In this document: piece after piece, positions 16,267 to 25,455 of the stretch
How positions within the stretch are numbered: the first letter of the stretch is position 1
Layout of the letters: the number at the start of each line of letters is the position of its first letter
Assembly (NCBI GenBank): GCA_963723235.1
Contig: CAVRPV010000018.1
Span: 1 to 36,971, forward strand
Direction of reading: 5' to 3'
Length of the DNA stretch: 36,971 nucleotides
DNA from: CAIRTM01 sp963723235
GTDB lineage: Bacteria > Desulfobacterota > WTBG01 > CAIYCZ01 > CAIRTM01
The notes under the pieces: generated by a model
The model's database searches: none
What the model was told of the DNA's origin: nothing
Seen by the model: only the letters and a program-made list of their open reading frames with translations
Position numbers and translations under genes: made by a program

Positions 16267-16366
16267 CACCGTGCTCCTTTCCCCGGTAGCCCTGTGTAAC
16301 AAGCAGGCCGAAAAAAACAACAGCGTGCTCACGAGCCGTTTATCGGCCGGAGCCTCCCGCGCAGCA

Positions 16367-16702
16367 TCACCTGAGGATCAGCCTGTCAAGCACATGCCCC
16401 TCCAGCGGGATGTCGAATTTAATGCCGGCAAGAATTTTCTCACCGCGCAGAACCCGGTGGACCCTGCCTGAAACCGTCATCTGGTCAAGGCTCCCGGGCA
16501 CGCTTATTTCAAGCGACACGTCCATGCCGACGACAATATCCTCGGCAGCAGGGACGTGGATGGCAATGCCGTTACGGCTGACATCAACCAGATCGCAATC
16601 CATGTAGCGCACGCTGCGCTTCTTGATAAAATACTGCACCATGGTATTGGCCTGAAAGCGGTCTTTTCCGCGCCGGTCATTTTTATGAAAAAAACTATCC
16701 AT
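16367..16702 (-). CDS. PilZ-domain protein 2
   Basis: 111 residues; ATG at 16702 after GAGGAG. PilZ motifs RRGKDRF and VDVSRNGIAI are intact; the block RYMDCDLVDVSR is identical to that of the neighbour at 15931-16266. It starts 17 bases after the stop of the TraB-family gene, so it is probably cotranscribed with it. Reading frames extending further upstream overlap that gene and are not used. Confidence 0.88.
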   Translation of the reverse strand: MDSFFHKNDRRGKDRFQANTMVQYFIKKRSVRYMDCDLVDVSRNGIAIHVPAAEDIVVGMDVSLEISVPGSLDQMTVSGRVHRVLRGEKILAGIKFDIPLEGHVLDRLILR

Positions 16703-16718
16703 CACACTGCTCCTCTGG

Positions 16719-17900
16719 TTACATGGCCCGGGCAAAAATCCACCCGCCGGAAATAAACGTGCCCAAAGAACCGCCGATATTGGCCAGCACAACGACCAGC
16801 AGAACCCTGCATGCCGGATTCTTCCAGAAACCCTTGAGCGTTGCGATCGATTCCGGCAGGTTCTCAAGATCCGCAACAGTCGGCGTATTGACCCATGCCT
16901 GCACCAGGCCCCCGACCCATCCGACGGCTATCAGCGGATGCAGGGTGGTAATGGGTGCCGCCACAAAACACGCCACAATCGTTAAGGGGTGAGCCAGCGC
17001 TGCTACGGCACCCAGGGCGGACAGCGTCCCGGTTACGGCAACCCAAATATAAATCGACTCAACCGAATGGTCAAGGCCTCCCTTGAAAAAACCAAGCACA
17101 ATCAGGCCGACAATACCGATGGGAATCGACCATTGCAGCAGCGCGCCCATCCGGGAGCCCGGCGGAAGCTCAAGACAAGAATCAACGTTCACATCGCAAT
17201 CAAGGGCGCGCATGATGCCGGGCACATGGCCCGCGCCCACAACCGCGACAATCTTTGTGCCGGGCGCGCCTCTGATATTTCCGGCCAGCACCACATCACG
17301 CTCATCAATCAAACGGCGTTTGACCTCCGGAAACGCATCGGCAAACGATCCCAGGATACTTTCAAGCTGATCCCTGTTCTTCATCTCTTCAACAAGCTGC
17401 GCATCTATTTTCTCAGCAACAAAAATCCCGGCCGCCAGATGCACCATCATTTTGATTTTATTCCACAGCGACAACGCGGCCCACACCCTTTTCAATGTTA
17501 TATCAATTGCGCGGTCGGCCAGCACGAGCGCTGCCCCGACGCGCTCACACTGCTGTATGCCCTCCAGCATTTCGGCCCCGGGCTGAACGCCCAGCTGATC
17601 GCCGATACGTTTGTAAAAAGAGCTCAACACAAGCTGGGCAAGCAGAAAGGCGGCTTTTTTTTGCCTGATAACCCTGAAAATATTCATCCGGCGCCAGGTG
17701 TCGCGCTGCATCATGGCGCTGTAGCGCGCAGGGCACAGCTCTACGCAGACCGCATCCGGTTTCAATGCCGCAATCGTCTCGCGCACGTCATCCACGCTTT
17801 GACGGGAAACATGGGCGGTTCCGATCAGGTACACGGTGCGCCCGTCATTCATTGTATGAACCCGCACACATTCCGGCAATGCGGGTGCTGTATCTTCCAT
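16719..17900 (-). CDS. TraB/PrgY (GumN-like) family membrane protein
   Basis: 393 residues from the ATG at 17900 behind AAGGACGGG. N-terminal domain with YLIGTAHVSRQSVDDV (residues about 24-39), CVELCPARY, and VVGAGHVPGI, the conserved GTAH, E and GxGH motifs of the TraB/PrgY family. Then four or so TM helices (WSIPIGIVGLIVLGFF; IWVAVTGTLSALGAV; the GGLVQAWVNTP loop; LLVVVLANIGGSLGTFIS). Bacterial members include the pheromone-shutdown protein PrgY; the role here is not known. The gene has its own promoter and a 16-bp palindrome between promoter and RBS. Confidence 0.85.
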   Translation of the reverse strand: MEDTAPALPECVRVHTMNDGRTVYLIGTAHVSRQSVDDVRETIAALKPDAVCVELCPARYSAMMQRDTWRRMNIFRVIRQKKAAFLLAQLVLSSFYKRIGDQLGVQPGAEMLEGIQQCERVGAALVLADRAIDITLKRVWAALSLWNKIKMMVHLAAGIFVAEKIDAQLVEEMKNRDQLESILGSFADAFPEVKRRLIDERDVVLAGNIRGAPGTKIVAVVGAGHVPGIMRALDCDVNVDSCLELPPGSRMGALLQWSIPIGIVGLIVLGFFKGGLDHSVESIYIWVAVTGTLSALGAVAALAHPLTIVACFVAAPITTLHPLIAVGWVGGLVQAWVNTPTVADLENLPESIATLKGFWKNPACRVLLVVVLANIGGSLGTFISGGWIFARAM

Positions 17901-17910
17901 GATCCCGTCC

Positions 17911-17926
17911 TTAATACATGTATTAA
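17911..17926. promoter_or_regulatory. 16-bp perfect palindrome, candidate operator
   Basis: TTAATACATGTATTAA is a perfect palindrome in the short leader of the TraB-family gene, about 10 bases upstream of its ATG and just downstream of the likely transcription start. A dimeric repressor binding here would block transcription or RBS access. Confidence 0.45.
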
Positions 17927-17937
17927 TTATTTTAAAA

Positions 17938-17966
17938 AGTTTACAGCATATTGACCGCTTTGTAAA
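17938..17966 (-). promoter_or_regulatory. Promoter of the TraB-family gene
   Basis: Minus strand: TTTACA (17966-17961), 17-base spacer, TAAACT (17943-17938). Start of transcription would be near 17931. Confidence 0.55.
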
Positions 17967-18006
17967 CACTCGAAAATGGCAAAGCAGCGGGCAGGACGAT
18001 CATTTT

Positions 18007-18486
18007 TCAAAAAAGCTGCAGCACAAAGATGGCGATCATGACAACGGTAATGAGTATCTTGCCGACCGTGCCGGCCAGGAAACCTATCAGCGTTCCAAGG
18101 CCGACCCTGGCCGAGGTCTTCACATCCCGACCCCGGACAAGCTCGAACATGCATGCGCCCAGGAAAAGACCGGCGATAGCGCCGGGTATGTTCGCAAGCA
18201 AAAATCCCGCAAGCGCTCCAACGCATGCTCCGGCCATACCCCAGCGGCTGGCGCCGAACGCGCGCGCTCCGATTATCGAGGCAGCGTAATCAAGCACCTG
18301 GCTCACCACGGTCAATGTGGCCAGCACGCCGAGCGTTGCCCAGGTGATAATCAAAAAATCTCCATGCCAGGCATAGAGCAGCGCCCCGGCTAGCACCAGA
18401 AACGGCCCAGGAATAACCGGGGCCACGGCCCCGATCAGTCCGGCCAGCATCAAGAGCGCGGTCACGATAATCACAAATACATGCAT
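18007..18486 (-). CDS. DUF456 family membrane protein
   Basis: 159 residues, nearly all hydrophobic. It shows the DUF456 pattern: LIGAVAPVIPGPFLVLAGAL near the start, then GARAFGASRWGMAGACVGAL and a GAIAGLFLGACMFELVRG block, with about four to five TM segments. The function of the family is not known. It ends about 40 bases before the promoter of the TraB-family gene. Confidence 0.85.
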   Translation of the reverse strand: MHVFVIIVTALLMLAGLIGAVAPVIPGPFLVLAGALLYAWHGDFLIITWATLGVLATLTVVSQVLDYAASIIGARAFGASRWGMAGACVGALAGFLLANIPGAIAGLFLGACMFELVRGRDVKTSARVGLGTLIGFLAGTVGKILITVVMIAIFVLQLF

Positions 18487-18540
18487 ACGTCCTCGCTTTT
18501 ACTGAAAAATGCCGCAACCACATTGTTGAAACGCTTGTAA

Positions 18541-18613
18541 GGGCTGTTCAAAAATACCTGGATGCAAGCCGCGCGACATCATGCCATGCAGGGGCACGGC
18601 ATGCCGTGTGCCC
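18541..18613. repeat. Degenerate copy of the 29005-29130 repeat, plus a hairpin
   Basis: GGCTGTTCAAAAA, then GGATGCAAG and CGCGC, follow the left arm of the palindromic element at 29005-29130. The second arm is absent; instead there is a near-palindrome around GGGGCACGGCATGCC just before the hrpB stop codon. No T-run, so it is not a clear terminator. Confidence 0.45.
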
Positions 18614-21109
18614 CTACCCTCGCCGCGGCAACACGGCCTTCAACGGGTCATCCGGCCAGCTGTGTTTCGGATAGCGGCCTTTAAGCTCTTTTTTAACAGT
18701 ATGATAGCTGTTTTTCCAGAAGCCTTCCAGATCAGCGGTAATCTGTACCGGGCGCATTGCCGGGGACAGCAGGTGCATGAGTACCCCTACCCGGCCGTCG
18801 GCCACCCGGGGTGTATCGCGCAGGCCGAACAGGTCCTGTATGCGCGCGGCAAGCACCGGCGGCCCGTCCAATTGATACTGCAACCGGGCACGCCGCCCTC
18901 CGGGCAGCACTATAACACGGGGAACCAGGGCATCAAGCCCGCCATGCCGGCCCATTGGCAGCAGCGCTGCAAGGGCTGCCTGCAGATCACGCGTCTGAAC
19001 CTGCGCCAGACTGCGGGCCCTGCCCAGAAACGGTTCCAGCCAGAGCTCCAGATGTGCCGACAGGTGCGCATCAGTTACATCGGGCCAGTCCGGCCCGAAC
19101 ACCTCGCGCAGCAGCACAACGCGCGCCTGCCACTGGCGCAGTTCCTCGGTCCAGGGCAGGGCTTCAATGCCAAGCCCCGCAATGCCGCGCAGCAATTCCC
19201 GGCGCACGAGAGCAGGATCGGGCTTCGCCCACGGCTCTCGCCGCAGCACCAGCCGCCCCAGGCCCTGAATTCGCTCAGACGTTACACTGCGGGATTGAGC
19301 ATCCCAATACAGCCGCTCTTCAATACGTACCTGCGCGTCAAAATGATTGAGGATCTGTTCGCGTTCAAGCGGCGCGGCCAGAAAAATCCGCGTGCGCCGG
19401 GCAGCCCCGTCCAGCGTCGCCACCGCCAGATATTCGTGTGCGCCCAGGCTGTCGGGTTTCGGAAAAAAAGCGCCGCGCCCGCCGGAGAGCAGGTAATCAA
19501 AACCGGACTTTCTCTGCGCAATGCGGTCCGGGTAGGCATGGGCCAGCAGCACTCCCGCACTGTCAATCTGATAATCCCCGTCACTGCCTCCCAGCCGTTT
19601 CTTCAAAAGCGCAGAAGCAGCCAGCACCGTACGGCAGGCAGCCGCATCCGCGCTGCAGTCCCGTGCCGCATAGTGACCTGAGGAGGCAACCCCGCGCAGG
19701 GCCTCCAGCCGCAGGCGGATATCAGCATCATAGGCACCTGCGGAGAAACGCAGCACATCGCGCTCACTTAACAGCGCTGCCAGGTCGCAGGCAAGAGCGC
19801 CCAGGCCGAGTTGCAGGCCGCGACAGAGCATATAGGCCAGGCGCGGATGCAGTCCCATGCCGGCCATCTGCCGCCCGTTGGCGGTCACATGCCCCCGGGC
19901 ATCAAGTGCGCCAAGACGATGCAGCAGTTTGCGCGCGCGTTTAAAGGCCCCGGCCGGCGGGGGCGTTATCCAGGCAAGCTGCTTCGGGTCTGCCGCGCCC
20001 CACAGCGCAATCTCAAGCGCGCATGAAGCCAGATCGGCGTTTTTTATTTCCGGTTCATAGCGCTCAGGCAAAGCCCGATCCTGCTCACGGGTCCACAAAC
20101 GATAGCATACGCCCGGAGCGCTGCGGCCGGCGCGGCCCCTGCGCTGGTCAGCTCCCGCACGTGAAACCGGCAGGGTTTCAAGACGGGTCATGTCAACGCC
20201 TGCATCATAGCGTGGAACGCGCATCAGGCCGCAATCAATGACCACGCGCACCCCTTCGATGGTCAGGCTGGTCTCGGCAATAGATGTGGCCAGCACCACC
20301 TTGCGCGTTCCCGGCGGTGCGGGCGCAATAGCGCGGTCCTGCTCGTCGCGCGAAAGGTTGCCATAGAGCGGAGCAACGCTCACATCAGCCGGCAGCCCTC
20401 CTGAGAGCAGGGCCGCAGTGCGCCGGATTTCAGAGGCTCCCGGCAAAAAGACAAGCAGGCTGCCTGACTCAGAGCGCAGCACGCGCAGGATCTCCTGTGC
20501 CGCCTCCTGGACAAACGCTTTCTGCAGCGGACGCTCCCGGTAATGGGTCTCGACCTGAAAGCTGCGGCCTTCTGCCGTCAGCAGCGCGGCCTGAAGCTCG
20601 CGCGCAAGTCCGGCCGTGTCAAGCGTGGCCGACATCACGATCATGCGCATGTCAGGACGCAGGGCCTCCTGCGCATCCCGCAGCAGGGCCAGGGCCAAAT
20701 CCGCCTGCAGGGAGCGCTCATGAAATTCATCAAAAATAACCAGGCCTACGCCGGACAGTCCGGGGTCGCTTTGCAGCATGCGCGTCAGCACACCATCGGT
20801 AACAACTTCAATCCGGGTATGCTCCCCCGCGCAGCTGTCAAGACGCGTGCGATACCCGACCACGCGGCCCAGGCGCTCACCCGACATGTCCGCCATGCGC
20901 CTGGCAGCTGCACGGGCCGCAAGCCGGCGCGGCTCGAGCATAAGAATCTTACGGCCCTCAAGCCAGCTCTCCTGCACAAGCGCAAGGGGCACAACCGTGG
21001 TTTTACCGGCTCCGGGCGGAGCCTGCACGATAAGGCGTGTTTCGCGCTCCAGGGCAGCCTTGATGTCCGCGAGAATTGTGGTGATGGGTAATGCAGCGCT
21101 GTGCGTCAT
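18614..21109 (-). CDS. hrpB: ATP-dependent RNA helicase HrpB
   Basis: 831 residues, intact. DExH helicase motifs in order: I (QAPPGAGKTT, about 30-39), Ia (LEPRRLAARAAARRMA), II (DEFH in FDEFHERS), III (SATLD), IV (LVFLPGASEIRRTA), V (TSIAETSLTIEG) and VI (QRRGRAGR). The helicase-associated domain follows (LDARGHVTANGRQMAGMGLHP) and the HrpB-specific C-terminal region (VLPGGRRARLQYQLDGPPVL, QDLFGLRDTPRV, QITADLEGFWKNSY and RYPKHSWPDDP), which separates HrpB from HrpA. It is the longest unbroken frame in the window. The cellular role of HrpB is poorly defined. Confidence 0.96.
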   Translation of the reverse strand: MTHSAALPITTILADIKAALERETRLIVQAPPGAGKTTVVPLALVQESWLEGRKILMLEPRRLAARAAARRMADMSGERLGRVVGYRTRLDSCAGEHTRIEVVTDGVLTRMLQSDPGLSGVGLVIFDEFHERSLQADLALALLRDAQEALRPDMRMIVMSATLDTAGLARELQAALLTAEGRSFQVETHYRERPLQKAFVQEAAQEILRVLRSESGSLLVFLPGASEIRRTAALLSGGLPADVSVAPLYGNLSRDEQDRAIAPAPPGTRKVVLATSIAETSLTIEGVRVVIDCGLMRVPRYDAGVDMTRLETLPVSRAGADQRRGRAGRSAPGVCYRLWTREQDRALPERYEPEIKNADLASCALEIALWGAADPKQLAWITPPPAGAFKRARKLLHRLGALDARGHVTANGRQMAGMGLHPRLAYMLCRGLQLGLGALACDLAALLSERDVLRFSAGAYDADIRLRLEALRGVASSGHYAARDCSADAAACRTVLAASALLKKRLGGSDGDYQIDSAGVLLAHAYPDRIAQRKSGFDYLLSGGRGAFFPKPDSLGAHEYLAVATLDGAARRTRIFLAAPLEREQILNHFDAQVRIEERLYWDAQSRSVTSERIQGLGRLVLRREPWAKPDPALVRRELLRGIAGLGIEALPWTEELRQWQARVVLLREVFGPDWPDVTDAHLSAHLELWLEPFLGRARSLAQVQTRDLQAALAALLPMGRHGGLDALVPRVIVLPGGRRARLQYQLDGPPVLAARIQDLFGLRDTPRVADGRVGVLMHLLSPAMRPVQITADLEGFWKNSYHTVKKELKGRYPKHSWPDDPLKAVLPRRG

Positions 21110-21169
21110 GGAACTTCGTGCCGGGACCGCGTTGCTGTTTCCCGTGCTTCGGGGCTGTGGGCCGTGTTT

Positions 21170-21508
21170 TCAATCCCGATGCGCGGGCCCGCTGCCGGGC
21201 AGCACCAGCAGATTGGACTTGTCTTGTTTGAACCGCAGGCCCTTATGCTGCGCCCCGATTTCTTCAATCGAAAGCACGGTATAAATGGACAGATGCAGGG
21301 TTTTAACATCCTCAAAGCGCCGCTTCATATCCTCTTCCTGCGGGTTGACCACAAGCGCGTTCTGCTGAAAAACAAAATCAGAAACAGCGATAAAGCTCAG
21401 CCCCAGGGTTGAATCGGCAACCGTTCCGGCCTTGATGCTTACCTGTTTTTCGCTGACAGGATCACGATAGGTGATGATAAAGTACGTATCTTTTTTTTTG
21501 CTTGCCAT
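21170..21508 (-). CDS. DUF1820 family protein
   Basis: 112 residues from the ATG at 21508. The body matches DUF1820: YFIITYRDPVSEKQVSIKAG, LGLSFIAVSDFVFQ, ALVVNPQEEDMKRRFEDVK and LHLSIYTVLSIEEI. Such proteins are small, cytoplasmic and uncharacterised. The C-terminal tail (SNLLVLPGSGPAHRD) is a little longer than usual. Confidence 0.8.
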   Translation of the reverse strand: MASKKKDTYFIITYRDPVSEKQVSIKAGTVADSTLGLSFIAVSDFVFQQNALVVNPQEEDMKRRFEDVKTLHLSIYTVLSIEEIGAQHKGLRFKQDKSNLLVLPGSGPAHRD

Positions 21509-21562
21509 ACAAACACCCTACAACGGATATACGGCGTGCGCAACAGCGGCGGCACGCTTGGC

Positions 21563-22826
21563 TTACCCTTTGGTTTTTTTTCTAAAAAGTCTCAGTGACG
21601 GAAGATGCTCAGCGGCGCGTCCGGCGCAGGCATCAACCAGCGCAACGAGCCACGCACGCGCATGCACACGCATATCCTCCGGCAGGGACTGAACCGTCGT
21701 TATATAATCAGTGCTGCACAAGCGTGCATGCTGCTCAAAAGCCGCACAAAACGTCTGCCGGAGTGCTTCCAGCGCTGGGTCAGCGCAGGGTTGCATGAAC
21801 ACGCCGCAGGCCTGATTGATGGCGCTGTGCAGCTCGCAGCCGGACTTTCCTCCGGTTTCGCAGGCACAGGCCGCATGCCGGCCGGGAGGTATTTTCTCAA
21901 CCATGGCCTGCAGCCGCATGATGCGCTCTTTTTTGGCCATGGGCAGCTTTTCAAGACGCCCTCATACATCAGCAGTCCGAACTCCTGCTTTTCAAAAAAG
22001 ATTTTACGCACATGACAATACCACTCCTCCAAGGCGCACACATTGGCAAGATAGGTGAAATTATGACCGATGATTCGTGCAATACCGGCCGCTGCATTGC
22101 AGCCATAGTCCAGCACCCCGGCCGGAGGGCTGCCGCTGATGATGAGTTGGTCTTCAACATGAAAATCCTTGCGCAGGATCGATCCGGCCGCGACCGTATT
22201 GCCGTAGCCGATCTGCAGCGGGCCGACCATGCCGCCCTGCCCTCCCAGGAAAATCGCCTTCTGATCCAGCAGCACCCCGCGTGGCACATCCCCGATCAGC
22301 GACGGAGTCGTTTTGTTGCCGTCCGGCGTAAAGTTAAAATGAATATAGGAGCTGCCGACCTCGCTGTGGTCGCGGCGGCTGGTGCCGCCGGCCATCAGAC
22401 AGTCGCAAAAATTGATCAGGCTGCCCAGGGTCACGAACGGAAACAGAATGGTCTGTTTCAGCCCGACGCAGTGTGCGCCGGAGGCTTCCTCCTCCAGAAT
22501 ACAGGCCTCGCGCACCTGCGCGCCCGGCCCCATGCTGGATTTCTCCAGAAACACCGAGTTGATAAACGAACCGCCCTTCAGCTCAACCTGCGGCCCGATC
22601 TGGCAGTTATCAACCGTTACCGTGCCTTCGCGCCCGAGAATGGCACCGGCTGAAATCACGGTCTGCGCGCCATACAGACGCGTGCCCGGATACAGCACGA
22701 CATAGTCCCCGAAATGGTATCGATATTCACCTCATCGCCGATATCCAAAGTGAGCGGGTTGGGAATACTGACACCCTTGTCAATCAGTGCCCTGATTTTT
22801 TGTTCCGCACGCGGTTTGAGTTCCAC
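21563..22826 (-). CDS. GlmU-like left-handed beta-helix protein (nucleotidyl/acyltransferase-type), frameshifted
   Basis: I start at GTG 22826, eight bases after AAGGA; the ATG at 22835 lies too close to it. The N-terminal piece VELKPRAEQKIRALIDKGV, then SIPNPLTLDIGDEVNID, changes frame near 22715 into YPGTRLYGAQTVISAGAIL, VTVDNCQIGPQVELKGGSF and further hexapeptide repeats. Then comes CVGLKQTILFPFVTLGS, NFCDCLMAGGTSRRDHSEVGS and YIHFNFTPDGNKTTPSLIGD. A second change near 21955 leads into a helical C-terminus (LPMAKKERIMRLQAMVEKI) ending at 21563. Deltaproteobacterial proteins of this type are called UDP-GlcNAc pyrophosphorylase-like, but no pyrophosphorylase domain is visible here. Substrate unknown. 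Confidence 0.7.
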
Positions 22827-22962
22827 GGTGAACATCCTTTGCAATAGATACAGGCGCGCAACTTTCGCGCAATCATTATGTAAAAAATAACTATAATTCA
22901 GCTGTCCTGCTATTGTCAAACCATAAATCGGAACAATGCGTTCCTGCGGGTTCCTGCGCCGG

Positions 22963-23412
22963 TCAGCCCAGGTGCGAATGCTGCAACTCGACCACGATCC
23001 TGTCGATGTCTTCCAGATCAAAAGAACTCTGCGCCTTGAGCCGGTCCTGCCGGTACATGCTCCAGGCGACCTTGTCGGCAAGGTGCGTGTTGAGAACAAT
23101 GGTCTTGGGGCTGAACATGTCTTCGTTCACAACCATCGCCGCGCTCGTGGCGCGGCGGTATTCGTCACACTGCAGGCGCATGGCGCACAGCCCGCAGCGC
23201 TCCTTGTCAAAACTGCGCCTGCCCAGCAGGGCCTCGTCAAGGCTGATCGAGCGGTCGGCGCAATACTGTATGAGCTGCCGTGTGATTGATTCGTTGCGTA
23301 CCCAGCTGCGCACCGTGTGAAGCGATATGCCCATATCGGCTGCAAGATCGGCATCAGTATTCAGACCGCGTATTTTTTTGATTGTGTTTAAGGCTTCTCT
23401 GATTGATTTCAT
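22963..23412 (-). CDS. CI-like helix-turn-helix regulator with a Cys cluster
   Basis: 149 residues from the ATG at 23412 behind AGAGG; upstream in-frame codons have no RBS. N-terminal HTH of the phage CI type: LNTDADLAADMGISLHTVRS followed by WVRNESITRQLIQYC and SISLDEALLG. Next is a cysteine cluster (C73, C76, C82; CGLCAMRLQC) that could bind zinc or an Fe-S cluster. The rest (MVVNEDMFSPKTIVLNTHLA) is not recognised. It is transcribed divergently from the modABC genes, with an AT-rich region and the imperfect palindrome TTGACT-CAT-AGTTAA (23452-23466) between, so it may regulate itself or the Mo genes. Confidence 0.7.
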   Translation of the reverse strand: MKSIREALNTIKKIRGLNTDADLAADMGISLHTVRSWVRNESITRQLIQYCADRSISLDEALLGRRSFDKERCGLCAMRLQCDEYRRATSAAMVVNEDMFSPKTIVLNTHLADKVAWSMYRQDRLKAQSSFDLEDIDRIVVELQHSHLG

Positions 23413-23589
23413 TGGCCAATGCCTCTTTCCTGAAAAACGACGAAAAAATAATTGACTCATAGTTAATTTTTGATTATAGTGTAACCCATAAAATAAATTT
23501 TTCAAGGAAAAAATTATTTATAAGTAATCAAAATATAATTACAATATATCATTAAATGATCAGAATATCCCGAAGCTGTCTTTTCTAAC

Positions 23590-23738
23590 GGTTCCCTGCA
23601 ACCCATGAAAAACAGCCGAAAGGGCAGCGCCCGAAAGAACGCTGTCTCCCGTGGTTGGATAGGGATACCAATGACGATGGTTTTTCTAAGCCGCTGTCAT
23701 GTCCAGCCACGGACGTACAGCGGTTTTTTATATACAAT
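23590..23738 (+). promoter_or_regulatory. Moco-type riboswitch A (compact form) with terminator, before modA
   Basis: P1 pairs TCCCT (23593-23597) with AGGGA (23661-23665). The core GCCGAAAGGGCAGCGCCC forms GGGCAGC / GCTGTCTC, followed by CTCCCG, four bases, TGG and then P1. The same order, with nearly identical core sequence, occurs in the leaders at 30360 and 32045. The extra hairpin those two have between P1 and the core is absent here. An intrinsic terminator follows: CCGCTGT pairs with ACAGCGG, then TTTTTT (23691-23728). The gene order (Mo transporter downstream) fits the Moco riboswitch class; ligand binding would stop transcription. The class is named from memory of its core, not from a covariance search. 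Confidence 0.7.
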
Positions 23739-23766
23739 CGTCCTATTACAACGGAGGCACAAGGGA

Positions 23767-24633
23767 ATGTCGGGTAACAAGCACAAAATCATGGGCAGTG
23801 CTTAATACTATTGTCTCTTTGTTCAACAGCTGCGAGAAGCTTTGTGCATACAGCGACTTCAGCGAGCGGGAAAAAAGTTTCATGGCGGCTGGCGTGCTCA
23901 GCCTGATTGCCGTCATGCTATCCGGCCCATCCAATGCCGCGGAATTGCGCTTATTTGCAGCCGCAGGCCTCAGACAGCCGATTGAGCGGCTTGTCGGATG
24001 ATTTTCAAAAAAAGACAGGCCACACGGTTGTTGTTGATTTCGACGGCAGCGGCAGACTCGTGGCCAAAATAAAACTTTCAGGCATGGGGGATGTTTTTAT
24101 GCCGGGGGGACTGATGTATGTGCAGCAGCTTGAAAAAGAAGACAAAATACTCAGCTGGAAACCTGTTGTTGCCTATACGCCCGTCATAGCTGTGAACAAA
24201 TCAAAACTGGCCGACATTACCGCACTGTCTGATTTGGCGAGGCCCGGCATCAGGCTGGCGCTGGGAGACCCGGGCTGCCATGGCGTACGGCACGATAGCG
24301 GCAGAAATTCTTGATCGCGCGGGAATTAAGGCGGCGGTCACAAAAAATGTTGTGGTGTATGGAGCGACCGTGAAACAGCTTGCATTATATGTTGCGCAGG
24401 GAGAAGTGGATGCTTCCATTATCGGGCGCGCGGATGCTTTTCAGTTTAAAGACAGGGTGGCAATGGTTGCTATCCCGGAGATCTATTATGATGAAGAGAT
24501 TGCGCCGGCTGCGGTGCTCAGGTCTTCAACAAACATACAGGCCGCGACTGCATTGCAGGATTTTCTTGCATCACCGGAAGCGCTCGCCGTTTTTGAAGAT
24601 TTTGGATTTCTGCCGCCATCTAAAAAACAATAA
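23767..24633 (+). CDS. modA: Molybdate/tungstate-binding periplasmic protein ModA, frameshifted
   Basis: The best RBS (GGAGG, 23755) precedes ATG 23767, whose frame soon stops; the signal peptide (MAAGVLSLIAVMLSGPSNA) is read from ATG 23881 in another frame, so the start is uncertain. The mature protein runs LRLFAAAGLRQPIERL, then after a shift near 23990 QKKTGHTVVVDFDGSGRL and SGMGDVFMPGG, AYTPVIAVNKSKL and LSDLARPGIRLALGDP. After a shift near 24275 it continues with AYGTIAAEILDRAGI and GEVDASIIGRADAF. These are the blocks of ModA-type periplasmic oxyanion receptors. Whether the ligand is molybdate or tungstate cannot be decided. Confidence 0.75.
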
Positions 24634-24647
24634 ACGCGCATTGCCAT

Positions 24648-25455
24648 ATGAAAAGACTTCTGCTCTATATTCCTTTAAGTATTTTAATGCTTTTTGTCTG
24701 CGGCGTGCTGGCGGCCCTGCTGTTTCATGTCTCGCCGGGTGACGTGCTGGCAGTCCCTCCGCAGCCCGGAGACGCGCTTTGCGCTGCGCCTGAGCATGCT
24801 GACATCATCGGCTGCGCTGCTGCTATCGCTTGCCCTTGGAGTGCCCTCCGGCTATGTGCTGGCCCGTTCCTCATTCCCGGGGCAGGCAATTATCGATACC
24901 CTGCTTGACCTTCCGCTGGTTATGACGCCGCTGGTCGCCGGGGTCGGGCTGCTGATCCTGTTCGGTCAGGACTGGCTGGGCGGCAGCCTGAGCGCGCTCG
25001 GCCTGCGTTTAATTTTTACACCTGCCGGAGCGATTGCGGCGCAAACCTTTATTGCCGTGCCGATTGTCGTGCGCAGCAGCCGGGCGGCCTTTGAAGGTGT
25101 TAATCGCCGCTACGAAATGGCCGCCCGGACGCTGGGCCTGGGAGAGCCGTCGATTTTCGTGCGCATCACGCTGCCGCTTGCCCGGCAGGGCATTCTGACT
25201 GGAGCTGTTCTGGCCTGGGCCAGGGCTTTGGGAGAATTCGGCGCAACCTTGATGATCGCAGGCGCCACGCGCTTTAAAACAGCGACCCTGCCCGTATCTG
25301 TCTATTTGAACATCGGCAGCGGAGACCTCGGTGCGGCGCTTGCCTGCGCCTGGATTCTGCTGCTGCTCGGTTTTGTGCTGCTGCTGGCGGTCAAGCTGCT
25401 TGGCCGCCATGACGGGGCAATGTCAGCAGCACGCGGAGGCGTACAGATACGATGA
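24648..25455 (+). CDS. modB: Molybdate/tungstate ABC transporter permease ModB, one frameshift
   Basis: The ATG at 24648 starts MKRLLLYIPLSILMLFVCGV; a frame change near 24755 leads into ETRFALRLSMLTSSAALLLS and the rest, unbroken to the stop. The BPD permease domain shows SLALGVPSGYVLARSSFPG, LPLVMTPLVAGVGLLILFG, the EAA loop EMAARTLGLGEPSIFVRITL and ALGEFGATLMIAGAT, the last typical of ModB/CysT-type permeases. About 268 residues, six or so TM helices. It is 15 bases after modA and its stop overlaps the ATPase start (ATGA). Confidence 0.85.

Noticed and set aside
16989..17954. Plus-strand reading frame of 321 codons
   Set aside because: Antisense of the TraB-family gene; His/Asn-rich with no domain.
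18581..19681. Plus-strand reading frame of 366 codons
   Set aside because: Antisense shadow of hrpB; the minus strand shows all helicase motifs.
23767..23805. Possible leader peptide of 12 codons before modA
   Set aside because: It has a good RBS but could equally be the true modA start with an indel; a leader-peptide role is not supported.
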